NCBI RefSeq assembly: GCF_963259705.1
Contig: NC_081846.1
Coordinates: 96,174,641-96,238,640, forward strand
Source: Myotis daubentonii
Lineage: Eukaryota; Chordata; Mammalia; Chiroptera; Vespertilionidae
Direction of reading: 5' to 3'
Length of the DNA stretch: 64,000 bases
The translations under genes were made by a program, and so were the position numbers. Below, in pieces: positions 9,598-23,034 of the stretch (position 1 is the stretch's first letter; every line of letters starts with the position of its first letter). Below the pieces are notes generated by a model. The model was not told where the DNA came from. It searched no databases and saw only the letters and a program-made list of their open reading frames with translations.

Positions 9598-12500
9598 ATT
9601 CCGGTAAATACTTCTAAGCAAACTGTCTAATTTCTGTAAAACTGTTAAAATACACAATGATAGTTCCCAGAAATGATTAAGAACGTGTAATAAACACCGC
9701 AAGTACACGTAAAAAGATTCTTACTACATTTACTGTCGTATTCAATCACGGAGGTTTCCAGTGGAAAGGTGTGAAATGAAGAAAATACTTGGAATATTTA
9801 CAACTCCGGGTACTTCCGGTGGCGTTTTCACGGGACTGTGCTTTCAAATACTAAGTGTTCATGCTTACAGAGCTCAGATTTGGTGTCTGAAGCCTTGGAT
9901 TGACGAGAATAGTGTTTATGTTTACAATTAAGGAGGATTGGCTTTGGCGTTTTTTTGTGTGAATCAGTTAAAATGGTGACGATTCCGGTAAATACTTCTA
10001 AGCAAACTGTCTAATTTTGGTAAAACTGTTAAAATACACAATGATAGTATCCAAAAATGATTAAGAACGTGTAAGAAACACCTCAATTACACGTAAATAG
10101 ATTCTTACTACATTTACTGTCGTATTCACTCACGGAGGTTTCCAGTGGAAAGCTGTGTAATGACGAATATACTGGTAATATTTACAACTCCGGGTACTTC
10201 CGGTGGCGTTTTCACGGGACTGTGCTTTCAAATACTAAGTGTTCATGCTTACAGAGCTCAGAATTGGTGTCTAAACCCTTGGAATGACGCGAATAGTGCT
10301 TTTGTTTACAATTAAGGAGGACTGGCTTTGGCGTTTTTTTGTGTGAATCCGTTAAAATGGTGACGATTCCGGTAAATACTTCTAAGCAAACTGTCTAATT
10401 TCTGTAAAACTGTTAAAATACACAATGATAGTTCCCAGAAATGATTAAGAACGTGTAATAAACACCGCAAGTACACGTAAAAAGATTCTTACTACATTTA
10501 CTGTCGTATTCAATCACGGAGGTTTCCAGTGGAAAGGTGTGAAATGAAGAAAATACTTGGAATATTTACAACTCCGGGTACTTCCGGTGGCGTTTTCACG
10601 GGACTGTGCTTTCAAATACTAAGTGTTCATGCTTACAGAGCTCAGATTTGGTGTCTAAACCCTTGGAATGATGAGAATAGTGTTTCTGTTTACAATTAAG
10701 GAGGACTGGCTTTGGCGTTTTTTTGTGTGAATCAGTTAAAATGGTGACGATTCCGATAAATACTTCTAAGCAAACTGTCTAATTTCTGTAAAACTGTTAA
10801 AATACACAATGATAGTTCCCAGAAATGATTAAGAACGTTTAATAAACCCGGCAAGTACACGTAAAAAGATTCTTACTACATTTACTGTCGTATTCAATCA
10901 CATAGGTTTCCAGTGGAAAGCTGTGAAATGACGCAAATACTGGTAATATTTACAACTCTGGGTACTTCCAGTGGCGTTTTCACGGGACTGTGCTTTCAAA
11001 TACTAAGTGTTCATGCTTACAGAGCTCAGAATTGGTGTCTGAAGCCTTGGAATGACGAGAATAGTGTTTATGTTTACAATTAAGGAGGATTGGCTTTGGC
11101 GTTTTTTTGTGTGAATCAGTTAAAATGGTGACGATTCCGGTAAATACTTCTAAGCAAACTGTCTAATTTTCGTAAAACTGTTAAAATACACAATGATAGT
11201 ATCCAAAAATGATTAAGAACGTGTAAGAAACATCTCAAGTACACGTAAATAGATTCTTACTACATTTACTGTTGTATTCAATCACGGAGGTTTCCAGTGG
11301 AAAGCTCTGAAATGACGCAAATACTGGTAATATTTACAACTCCGGGTGCTTCCGGTGGCGTTTTCACGGGACTGTGCTTTCAAATACTAAGTGTTCATGC
11401 TTACAGAGCTCAGAATTGGTGTCTGAAGCCTTGGAATGACGAGAATAGTGTTTATGTTTACAATTAAGGAGGATTGGCTTTGGCGTTTTTTTGTGGGAAT
11501 CAGTTAAAATGGTGACGATTCCGGTAAATACTTCTAAGCAAACTGTCTAATTTTGGTAAAACTGTTAAAATACACAATGATAGTACCCAAAAATGATTAA
11601 GAACGTGTAAGAAACACCTCAATTACACGTAAATAGATTCTTACTACATTTACTGTCGTATTCACTCACGGAGGTTTCCAGTGGAAAGCTGTGTAATGAC
11701 GAATATACTGGTAATATTTACAACTCCGGGTACTTCCGGTGGCGTTTTCACGGGACTGTGCTTTCAAATACTAAGTGTTCATGCTTACAGAGCTCAGATT
11801 TGGTGTCTAAACCCTTGGAATGATGAGAATAGTGTTTCTGTTTACAATTAAGGAGGACTGGCTTTGGCGTTTTTTTGTGTGAATCCGTTAAAATGGTGAC
11901 GATTCCGGTAAATACTTCTAAGCAAACTGTCTAATTTTGGTAAAACTGTTAAAATACACCATGATATTTCCCAGAAATGATTAAGAACGTGTAAGAAACA
12001 CCTCAAGTACACGTAAATAGATTCTTCGTTCATTTACCGTCGTATTCAATCACGGAGGTTTCCAGTGGAAAGGTGTGAAATGAAGAAAATACTTGGAATA
12101 TTTACAACTCCGGGTACTTCCGGTGGCGTTTTCACGGGACTGTGCTTTCAAATACTAAGTGTTCAGGCTTACAGAGCTCAGATTTGGTGTCTAAAGCCTT
12201 GGAATGACGAGAATAGTGTTTATGTTTACAATTAAGGAGGATTGGCTTTGGCGTTTTTTTGTGTGAATCAGTTAAAATGGTGACGATTCCGGTAAATACT
12301 TCTAAGCAAACTGTCTAATTTTGGAAAAACTGTTAAAATACACAATGATAGTACCCAAAAATGATTAAGAACGTGTAAGAAACACCTCAATTACACGTAA
12401 ATAGATTCTTACTACATTTACTGTCGTATTCACTCACGGAGGTTTCCAGTGGAAAGCTGTGTAATGACGAATATACTGGTAATATTTACAACTCCGGGTA

Positions 12501-14972
12501 CTTCCGGTGGCGTTTTCACGGGACTGTGCTTTCAAATACTAAGTGTTCATGCTTACAGAGCTCAGAATTGGTGTCTAAAGCCTTGGAATGACGCGAATAG
12601 TGCTTTTGTTTACAATTAAGGAGGACTGGCTTTGGCGTTTTTTTGTGTGAATCCGTTAAAATGGTGACGATTCCGGTAAATACTTCTAAGCAAACTGTCT
12701 AATTTCTGTAAAACTGTTAAAATACACAATGATAGTTCCCAGAAATGATTAAGAACGTGTAATAAACACCGCAAGTACACGTAAAAAGATTCTTACTACA
12801 TTTACTGTCGTATTCAATCACGGAGGTTTCCAGTGGAAAGGTGTGAAATGAAGAAAATACTTGGAATATTTACAACTCCGGGTACTTCCGGTGGCGTTTT
12901 CACGGGACTGTGCTTTCAAATACTAAGTGTTCATGCTTACAGAGCTCAGATTTGGTCTCTAAACCCTTGGAATGATGAGAATAGTGTTTCTGTTTACAAT
13001 TAAGGAGGACTGGCTTTGGCGTTTTTTTGTGTGAATCCGTTAAAATGGTGACGATTCCGGTAAATACTTCTAAGCAAACTGTCTAATTTTGGTAAAACTG
13101 ATAAAATACACATTGGTAGTACCAAAAATAATTAAGAACGTGTACCAAACACCTCAAGTACACGTAAATAGATTCTTACTACATTTACTGTCGTATTCAC
13201 TCACGGAGGTTTCCAGTGGAAAGCTGTGAAATGACGCAAATACTGGTAATATTTACAACTCCGGGTGCTTCCGGTGGCGTTTTCACGGGACTGTGCTTTC
13301 AAATACTAAGTGTTCATGCTTACAGAGCTCAGAATTGGTGTCTGAAGCCTTGGAATGACGAGAATAGTGTTTATGTTTACAATTAAGGAGGATTGGCTTT
13401 GGCGTTTTTTTGTGGGAATCAGTTAAAATGGTGACGATTCCGGTAAATACTTCTAAGCAAACTGTCTAATTTTGGTAAAACTGTTAAAATACACAATGAT
13501 AGTATCCAAAAATGATTAAGAACGTGTAAGAAACATCTGAAGTACACGTAAATAGATTCTTACTACATTTACTGTTGTATTCAATCACGAAGGTTTCCAG
13601 TGGAAAGCTGTGAAATGACGAATATACTGGTAATATTTACAACTCCGGGTACTTCCGGTGGCGTTTTCACGGGACTGTGCTTTCAAATACTAAGTGTTCA
13701 TGCTTACAGAGCTCAGAATTGGTGTCTAAAGCCTTGGAATGACGCGAATAGTGCTTTTGTTTACAATTAAGGAGGACTGGCTTTGGCGTTTTTTTGTGTG
13801 AATCCGTTAAAATGGTGACGATTCCGGTAAATACTTCTAAGCAAACTGTCTAATTTCTGTAAAACTGTTAAAATACACAATGATAGTTCCCAGAAATGAT
13901 TAAGAACGTGTAATAAACACCGCAAGTACACGTAAAAAGATTCTTACTACATTTACTGTCGTATTCAATCACGGAGGTTTCCAGTGGAAAGGTGTGAAAT
14001 GAAGAAAATACTTGGAATATTTACAACTCCGGGTACTTCCGGTGGCGTTTTCACGGGACTGTGCTTTCAAATACTAAGTGTTCATGCTTACAGAGCTCAG
14101 ATTTGGTGTCTAAACCCTTGGAATGATGAGAATAGTGTTTCTGTTTACAATTAAGGAGGACTGGCTTTGGCGTTTTTTTGTGTGAATCCGTTAAAATGGT
14201 GACGATTCCGGTAAATACTTCTAAGCAAACTGTCTAATTTCTGTAAAACTGTTAAAATACACAATGATAGTTCCCAGAAATGATTAAGAACGTGTAATAA
14301 ACCCCGCAAGTACACGTAAAAAGATTCTTACTACATTTACTGTCGTATTCAATCACATAGGTTTCCAGTGGAAAGCTGTGAAATGACGCAAATACTGGTA
14401 ATATTTACAACTCTGGGTACTTCCAGTGGCGTTTTCACGGGACTGTGCTTTCAAATACTAAGTGTTCATGCTTACAGAGCTCAGAATTGGTGTCTGAAGC
14501 CTTGGAATGACGAGAATAGTGTTTATGTTTACAATTAAGGAGGATTGGCTTTGGCGTTTTTTTGTGTGAATCAGTTAAAATGGTGACGATTCCGGTAAAT
14601 ACTTCTAAGCAAACTGTCTAATTTTGGTAAAACTGTTAAAATACACCATGATATTTCCCAGAAATGATTAAGAACGTGTAAGAACCACCTCAAGTACACG
14701 TAAATAGATTCTTCGTTCATTTACCGTCGTATTCAATCACGGAGGTTTCCAGTGGAAAGGTGTGAAATGAAGAAAATACTTGGAATATTTACAACTCCGG
14801 GTACTTCCGGTGGCGTTTTCACGGGACTGTGCTTTCAAATACTAAGTGTTCATGCTTACAGAGCTCAGATTTGGTGTCTAAACCCTTGGAATGATGAGAA
14901 TAGTGTTTCTGTTTACAATTAAGGAGGACTGGCTTTGGCGTTTTTTTGTGTGAATCAGTTAAAATGGTGACG
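9598..14972. repeat. 14-monomer HOR, copy 2 (5375 bp)
   Basis: This block has the same 14-unit order as 4223-9597, offset by exactly 5375 bp, with starts at 9598, 9982, 10366, 10750, 11134, 11518, 11902, 12286, 12670, 13054, 13437, 13821, 14205 and 14589. By eye I find only a handful of differences: attccgataaat at 10750, tttggtctct near 12953, actgataaaata near 13089 and agaaccacctc near 14682. Identity between the copies is thus well above 99%, far higher than between different monomer types within one copy. This is the classic signature of amplification at the HOR level rather than the monomer level. Confidence 0.95.
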
Positions 14973-15357
14973 ATTCCGGTAAATACTTCTAAGCAAACTG
15001 TCTAATTTCTGTAAAACTGTTAAAATACACAATGATAGTTCCCAGAAATGATTAAGAACGTGTAATAAACCCGGCAAGTACACGTAAAAAGATTCTTACT
15101 ACATTTACTGTCGAAATTCAATCACATAGGTTTCCAGTGGAAAGCTGTGAAATGACGCAAATACTGGTAATATTTACAACTCTGGGTACTTCCAGTGGCG
15201 TTTTCACGGGACTGTGCTTTCAAATACTAAGTGTTCATGCTTACAGAGCTCAGAATTGGTGTCTGAAGCCTTGGAATGACGAGAATAGTGTTTATGTTTA
15301 CAATTAAGGAGGATTGGCTTTGGCGTTTTTTTGTGTGAATCAGTTAAAATGGTGACG
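14973..15357. repeat. Single 385-bp monomer (E') with a one-base insertion
   Basis: This is the only unit I found longer than 384 bp. At about 15110-15120 it reads gtcgaaattcaatc where other E units read gtcgtattcaatc. The E' units at 5375 and 10750 have cgtttaataaac, which breaks the conserved dyad. This one reads cgtgtaataaac and keeps the dyad. It therefore differs from its E' sisters in two respects despite sharing the aacccggcaag mark. Confidence 0.85.
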
Positions 15358-18300
15358 ATTCCGGTAAATACTTCTAAGCAAACTGTCTAATTTTCGTAAA
15401 ACTGTTAAAATACACAATGATAGTATCCAAAAATGATTAAGAACGTGTAAGAAACATCTCAAGTACACGTAAATAGATTCTTACTACATTTACTGTTGTA
15501 TTCAATCACGGAGGTTTCCAGTGGAAAGCTCTGAAATGACGCAAATACTGGTAATATTTACAACTCCGGGTGCTTCCGGTGGCGTTTTCACGGGACTGTG
15601 CTTTCAAATACTAAGTGTTCATGCTTACAGAGCTCAGAATTGGTGTCTGAAGCCTTGGAATGACGAGAATAGTGTTTATGTTTACAATTAAGGAGGATTG
15701 GCTTTGGCGTTTTTTTGTGGGAATCAGTTAAAATGGTGACGATTCCGGTAAATACTTCTAAGCAAACTGTCTAATTTTGGTAAAACTGTTAAAATACACA
15801 ATGATAGTACCCAAAAATGATTAAGAACGTGTAAGAAACACCTCAATTACACGTAAATAGATTCTTACTACATTTACTGTCGTATTCACTCACGGAGGTT
15901 TCCAGTGGAAAGCTGTGTAATGACGAATATACTGGTAATATTTACAACTCCGGGTACTTCCGGTGGCGTTTTCACGGGACTGTGCTTTCAAATACTAAGT
16001 GTTCATGCTTACAGAGCTCAGATTTGGTGTCTAAACCCTTGGAATGATGAGAATAGTGTTTCTGTTTACAATTAAGGAGGACTGGCTTTGGCGTTTTTTT
16101 GTGTGAATCCGTTAAAATGGTGACGATTCCGGTAAATACTTCTAAGCAAACTGTCTAATTTTGGTAAAACTGTTAAAATACACCATGATATTTCCCAGAA
16201 ATGATTAAGAACGTGTAAGAAACACCTCAAGTACACGTAAATAGATTCTTCGTTCATTTACCGTCGTATTCAATCACGGAGGTTTCCAGTGGAAAGGTGT
16301 GAAATGAAGAAAATACTTGGAATATTTACAACTCCGGGTACTTCCGGTGGCGTTTTCACGGGACTGTGCTTTCAAATACTAAGTGTTCAGGCTTACAGAG
16401 CTCAGATTTGGTGTCTAAAGCCTTGGAATGACGAGAATAGTGTTTATGTTTACAATTAAGGAGGATTGGCTTTGGCGTTTTTTTGTGTGAATCAGTTAAA
16501 ATGGTGACGATTCCGGTAAATACTTCTAAGCAAACTGTCTAATTTTGGAAAAACTGTTAAAATACACAATGATAGTACCCAAAAATGATTAAGAACGTGT
16601 AAGAAACACCTCAATTACACGTAAATAGATTCTTACTACATTTACTGTCGTATTCACTCACGGAGGTTTCCAGTGGAAAGCTGTGTAATGACGAATATAC
16701 TGGTAATATTTACAACTCCGGGTACTTCCGGTGGCGTTTTCACGGGACTGTGCTTTCAAATACTAAGTGTTCATGCTTACAGAGCTCAGAATTGGGGTCT
16801 AAAGCCTTGGAATGACGCGAATAGTGCTTTTGTTTACAATTAAGGAGGACTGGCTTTGGCGTTTTTTTGTGTGAATCCGTTAAAATGGTGACGATTCCGG
16901 TAAATACTTCTAAGCAAACTGTCTAATTTCTGTAAAACTGTTAAAATACACAATGATAGTTCCCAGAAATGATTAAGAACGTGTAATAAACACCGCAAGT
17001 ACACGTAAAAAGATTCTTACTACATTTACTGTCGTATTCAATCACGGAGGTTTCCAGTGGAAAGGTGTGAAATGAAGAAAATACTTGGAATATTTACAAC
17101 TCCGGGTACTTCCGGTGGCGTTTTCACGGGACTGTGCTTTCAAATACTAAGTGTTCATGCTTACAGAGCTCAGATTTGGTGTCTAAACCCTTGGAATGAT
17201 GAGAATAGTGTTTCTGTTTACAATTAAGGAGGACTGGCTTTGGCGTTTTTTTGTGTGAATCCGTTAAAATGGTGACGATTCCGGTAAATACTTCTAAGCA
17301 AACTGTCTAATTTTGGTAAAACTGTTAAAATACACATTGGTAGTACCAAAAATAATTAAGAACGTGTACCAAACACCTCAAGTACACGTAAATAGATTCT
17401 TACTACATTTACTGTCGTATTCACTCACGGAGGTTTCCAGTGGAAAGCTGTGAAATGACGCAAATACTGGTAATATTTACAACTCCGGGTGCTTCCGGTG
17501 GCGTTTTCACGGGACTGTGCTTTCAAATACTAAGTGTTCATGCTTACAGAGCTCAGAATTGGTGTCTGAAGCCTTGGAATGACGAGAATAGTGTTTATGT
17601 TTACAATTAAGGAGGATTGGCTTTGGCGTTTTTTTGTGGGAATCAGTTAAAATGGTGACGATTCCGGTAAATACTTCTAAGCAAACTGTCTAATTTTGGT
17701 AAAACTGTTAAAATACACAATGATAGTATCCAAAAATGATTAAGAACGTGTAAGAAACATCTGAAGTACACGTAAATAGATTCTTACTACATTTACTGTT
17801 GTATTCAATCACGAAGGTTTCCAGTGGAAAGCTGTGAAATGACGAATATACTGGTAATATTTACAACTCCGGGTACTTCCGGTGGCGTTTTCACGGGACT
17901 GTGCTTTCAAATACTAAGTGTTCATGCTTACAGAGCTCAGAATTGGTGTCTAAAGCCTTGGAATGACGCGAATAGTGCTTTTGTTTACAATTAAGGAGGA
18001 CTGGCTTTGGCGTTTTTTTGTGTGAATCCGTTAAAATGGTGACGATTCCGGTAAATACTTCTAAGCAAACTGTCTAATTTCTGTAAAACTGTTAAAATAC
18101 ACAATGATAGTTCCCAGAAATGATTAAGAACGTGTAATAAACACCGCAAGTACACGTAAAAAGATTCTTACTACATTTACTGTCGTATTCAATCACGGAG
18201 GTTTCCAGTGGAAAGGTGTGAAATGAAGAAAATACTTGGAATATTTACAACTCCGGGTACTTCCGGTGGCGTTTTCACGGGACTGTGCTTTCAAATACTA

Positions 18301-19196
18301 AGTGTTCATGCTTACAGAGCTCAGATTTGGTGTCTAAACCCTTGGAATGATGAGAATAGTGTTTCTGTTTACAATTAAGGAGGACTGGCTTTGGCGTTTT
18401 TTTGTGTGAATCCGTTAAAATGGTGACGATTCCGGTAAATACTTCTAAGCAAACTGTCTAATTTCTGTAAAACTGTTAAAATACACAATGATAGTTCCCA
18501 GAAATGATTAAGAACGTGTAATAAACCCCGCAAGTACACGTAAAAAGATTCTTACTACATTTACTGTCGTATTCAATCACATAGGTTTCCAGTGGAAAGC
18601 TGTGAAATGACGCAAATACTGGTAATATTTACAACTCTGGGTACTTCCAGTGGCGTTTTCACGGGACTGTGCTTTCAAATACTAAGTGTTCATGCTTACA
18701 GAGCTCAGAATTGGTGTCTGAAGCCTTGGAATGACGAGAATAGTGTTTATGTTTACAATTAAGGAGGATTGGCTTTGGCGTTTTTTTGTGTGAATCAGTT
18801 AAAATGGTGACGATTCCGGTAAATACTTCTAAGCAAACTGTCTAATTTTGGTAAAACTGTTAAAATACACCATGATATTTCCCAGAAATGATTAAGAACG
18901 TGTAAGAAACACCTCAAGTACACGTAAATAGATTCTTCGTTCATTTACCGTCGTATTCAATCACGGAGGTTTCCAGTGGAAAGGTGTGAAATGAAGAAAA
19001 TACTTGGAATATTTACAACTCCGGGTACTTCCGGTGGCGTTTTCACGGGACTGTGCTTTCAAATACTAAGTGTTCATGCTTACAGAGCTCAGATTTGGTG
19101 TCTAAACCCTTGGAATGATGAGAATAGTGTTTCTGTTTACAATTAAGGAGGACTGGCTTTGGCGTTTTTTTGTGTGAATCCGTTAAAATGGTGACG
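14973..19196. repeat. HOR copy 3, shortened to 11 monomers (4224 bp)
   Basis: The order is E'-G-A*-F*-A-B-C-D-B-E-F, with starts at 14973, 15358, 15742, 16126, 16510, 16894, 17278, 17661, 18045, 18429 and 18813. Compared with copy 2 it lacks the leading B'-A'-B (three monomers), so the preceding F at 14589 joins straight to E'. The offset from copy 2 is 4223 bp at its start and 4224 bp after the one-base insertion in the first unit. Other private changes are few, for example aattggggtct near 16793. The clean loss of three whole units implies an in-register deletion. Confidence 0.93.
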
Positions 19197-19579
19197 ATTC
19201 CGGTAAATACTTCTAAGCAAACTGTCTAATTTTGGTAAAACTGTTAAAATACACATTGGTAGTACCAAAAATAATTAAGAACGTGTACCAAACACCTCAA
19301 GTACACGTAAATAGATTCTTACTACATTTACTGTCGTATTCACTCACGGAGGTTTCCAGTGGAAAGCTGTGAAATGACGCAAATACTGGTAATATTTACA
19401 ACTCCGGGTGCTTCCGGTGGCGTTTTCACGGGACTGTGCTTTCAAATACTAAGTGTTCATGCTTACAGAGCTCAGAATTGGTGTCTGAAGCCTTGGAATG
19501 ACGCGAATAGTGCTTTTGTTTACAATTAAGGAGGACTGGCTTTGGCGTTTTTTTGTGTGAATCCGTTAAAATGGTGACG
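19197..19579. repeat. Hybrid monomer, C front with D tail
   Basis: The unit is 383 bp with all C marks (cattggtagtacc, accaaacacc, gggtgcttcc) and tctgaagcc at offset about 290. It then switches to gacgcg, gcttttg, ggactgg and tccg, the D tail. The switch is narrowly placed, between roughly offsets 294 and 309. C and D are adjacent at 17278-18044, so an exchange pairing C with D would remove exactly one unit and give this product. Confidence 0.88.
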
Positions 19580-21115
19580 ATTCCGGTAAATACTTCTAAG
19601 CAAACTGTCTAATTTCTGTAAAACTGTTAAAATACACAATGATAGTTCCCAGAAATGATTAAGAACGTGTAATAAACACCGCAAGTACACGTAAAAAGAT
19701 TCTTACTACATTTACTGTCGTATTCAATCACGGAGGTTTCCAGTGGAAAGGTGTGAAATGAAGAAAATACTTGGAATATTTACAACTCCGGGTACTTCCG
19801 GTGGCGTTTTCACGGGACTGTGCTTTCAAATACTAAGTGTTCATGCTTACAGAGCTCAGATTTGGTGTCTAAACCCTTGGAATGATGAGAATAGTGTTTC
19901 TGTTTACAATTAAGGAGGACTGGCTTTGGCGTTTTTTTGTGTGAATCCGTTAAAATGGTGACGATTCCGGTAAATACTTCTAAGCAAACTGTCTAATTTC
20001 TGTAAAACTGTTAAAATACACAATGATAGTTCCCAGAAATGATTAAGAACGTGTAATAAACCCCGCAAGTACACGTAAAAAGATTCTTACTACATTTACT
20101 GTCGTATTCAATCACATAGGTTTCCAGTGGAAAGCTGTGAAATGACGCAAATACTGGTAATATTTACAACTCTGGGTACTTCCAGTGGCGTTTTCACGGG
20201 ACTGTGCTTTCAAATACTAAGTGTTCATGCTTACAGAGCTCAGAATTGGTGTCTGAAGCCTTGGAATGACGAGAATAGTGTTTATGTTTACAATTAAGGA
20301 GGATTGGCTTTGGCGTTTTTTTGTGTGAATCAGTTAAAATGGTGACGATTCCGGTAAATACTTCTAAGCAAACTGTCTAATTTTGGTAAAACTGTTAAAA
20401 TACACCATGATATTTCCCAGAAATGATTAAGAACGTGTAAGAAACACCTCAAGTACACGTAAATAGATTCTTCGTTCATTTACCGTCGTATTCAATCACG
20501 GAGGTTTCCAGTGGAAAGGTGTGAAATGAAGAAAATACTTGGAATATTTACAACTCCGGGTACTTCCGGTGGCGTTTTCACGGGACTGTGCTTTCAAATA
20601 CTAAGTGTTCAGGCTTACAGAGCTCAGATTTGGTGTCTGAAGCCTTGGAATGACGAGAATAGTGTTTATGTTTACAATTAAGGAGGACTGGCTTTGGCGT
20701 TTTTTTGTGTGAATCCGTTAAAATGGTGACGATTCCGGTAAATACTTCTAAGCAAACTGTCTAATTTTGGTAAAACTGTTAAAATACACAATGATAGTAT
20801 CCAAAAATGATTAAGAACGTGTAAGAAACATCTCAAGTACACGTAAATAGATTCTTACTACATTTACTGTTGTATTCAATCACGGAGGTTTCCAGTGGAA
20901 AGCTGTGAAATGACGCAAATACTGGTAATATTTACAACTCCAGGTGCTTCCGGTGGCGTTTTCACGGGACTGTGCTTTCAAATACTAAGTGTTCATGCTT
21001 ACAGAGCTCAGAATTGGTGTCTGAAGCCTTGGAATGACGAGAATAGTGTTTATGTTTACAATTAAGGAGGATTGGCTTTGGCGTTTTTTTGTGGGAATCA
21101 GTTAAAATGGTGACG
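19197..21115. repeat. Derived block C/D-B-E-F-G after the third HOR copy
   Basis: Starts are 19197, 19580, 19964, 20348 and 20732. The first unit is a C monomer whose tail becomes D-like, and B-E-F follow just as they follow D at 18045-19196. So 17661-19196 (D-B-E-F) and 19197-20731 (C/D-B-E-F) form a tandem 4-mer pair. The F at 20348 carries ttcaggcttac, otherwise seen only in the F* units at 6527, 11902 and 16126, but with a tctgaagcc tail. The G at 20732 has ctccaggtgcttcc and still has the full ggtggcgttttc, unlike most later G units. Confidence 0.88.
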
Positions 21116-23034
21116 ATTCCGGTAAATACTTCTAAGCAAACTGTCTAATTTTGGTAAAACTGTTAAAATACACAATGATAGTACCCAAAAATGATTAAGA
21201 ACGTGTAAGAAACACCTCAATTACACGTAAATAGATTCTTACTACATTTACTGTCGTATTCACTCACGGAGGTTTCCAGTGGAAAGCTGTGTAATGACGA
21301 ATATACTGGTAATATTTACAACTCCGGGTACTTCCGGTGGCGTTTTCACGGGACTGTGCTTTCAAATACTAAGTGTTCATGCTTACAGAGCTCAGAATTG
21401 GTGTCTAAACCCTTGGAATGACGCGAATAGTGCTTTTGTTTACAATTAAGGAGGACTGGCTTTGGCGTTTTTTTGTGTGAATCCGTTAAAATGGTGACGA
21501 TTCCGGTAAATACTTCTAAGCAAACTGTCTAATTTCTGTAAAACTGTTAAAATACACAATGATAGTTCCCAGAAATGATTAAGAACGTGTAATAAACACC
21601 GCAAGTACACGTAAAAAGATTCTTACTACATTTACTGTCGTATTCAATCACGGAGGTTTCCAGTGGAAAGGTGTGAAATGAAGAAAATACTTGGAATATT
21701 TACAACTCCGGGTACTTCCGGTGGCGTTTTCACGGGACTGTGCTTTCAAATACTAAGTGTTCATGCTTACAGAGCTCAGATTTGGTGTCTAAACCCTTGG
21801 AATGATGAGAATAGTGTTTCTGTTTACAATTAAGGAGGACTGGCTTTGGCGTTTTTTTGTGTGAATCCGTTAAAATGGTGACGATTCCGGTAAATACTTC
21901 TAAGCAAACTGTCTAATTTTGGTAAAACTGTTAAAATACACATTGGTAGTACCAAAAATAATTAAGAACGTGTACCAAACACCTCAAGTACACGTAAATA
22001 GATTCTTACTACATTTACTGTCGTATTCACTCACGGAGGTTTCCAGTGGAAAGCTGTGAAATGACGCAAATACTGGTAATATTTACAACTCCGGGTGCTT
22101 CCGGTGGCGTTTTCACGGGACTGTGCTTTCAAATACTAAGTGTTCATGCTTACAGAGCTCAGAATTGGTGTCTGAAGCCTTGGAATGACGAAAATAGTGT
22201 TTATGTTTACAATTAAGGAGGATTGGCTTTGGCGTTTTTTTGTGGGAATCAGTTAAAATGGTGACGATTCCGGTAAATACTTCTAAGCAAACTGTCTAAT
22301 TTTGGTAAAACTGTTAAAATACACAATGATAGTACCCAAAAATGATTAAGAACGTGTAAGCAACACCTCAAGTACACGTAAATAGATTCTTACTACATTT
22401 ACTGTTGTATTCAATCACGGAGGTTTCCAGTGAAAAGCTGTGAAATGACGAAAATACTGGTAATATTTACAACTCTGGGTACTTCCAGTGGCGTTTTCAC
22501 GGGACTGTGCTTTCAAATACTAAGTGTTCATGCTTACAGAGCTTAGAATTGGTGTCTGAAGCCTTGGAATGACGAGAATAGTTTTTATGTTTACAATTAA
22601 GGAGGATTGGCTTTGGCGTTTTTTTGTGTGAATCAGTTAAAATGGTGACGATTCCGGTAAATACTTCTAAGCAAACTGTCTAATTTTGGTAAAACTGTTA
22701 AAATACACCATGATATTTCCCAGAAATGATTAAGAACGTGTAAGAAACACCTCAAGTACACGTAAATAGATTCTTCGTTCATTTACCGTCGTATTCAATC
22801 ACGGAGGTTTCCAGTGGAAAGGTGTGAAATGAAGAAAATACTTGGAATATTTAAAACTCCGGGTACTTCCGGTGGCGTTTTCACGGGACTGTGCTTTCAA
22901 ATACTAAGTGTTCATGCTTACAGAGCTCAGAATTGGTGTCTGAAGCCTTGGAATGACGAGAATAGTGTTTATGTTTACAATTAAGGAGGATTGGCTTTGG
23001 CGTTTTTTTGTGGGAATCAGTTAAAATGGTGACG
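21116..23034. repeat. Block A-B-C-H-F, first appearance of type H
   Basis: Starts are 21116, 21500, 21884, 22267 and 22651. The H unit at 22267 brings a new set of marks: aagcaacacc, tgaaaagctg, ctctgggtacttccag, gagcttag and agtttttatg. H is not seen before this point and is common from here to 50.7 kb. The F at 22651 has the single oddity atttaaaactcc. This block is the left edge of the middle domain. Confidence 0.88.
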
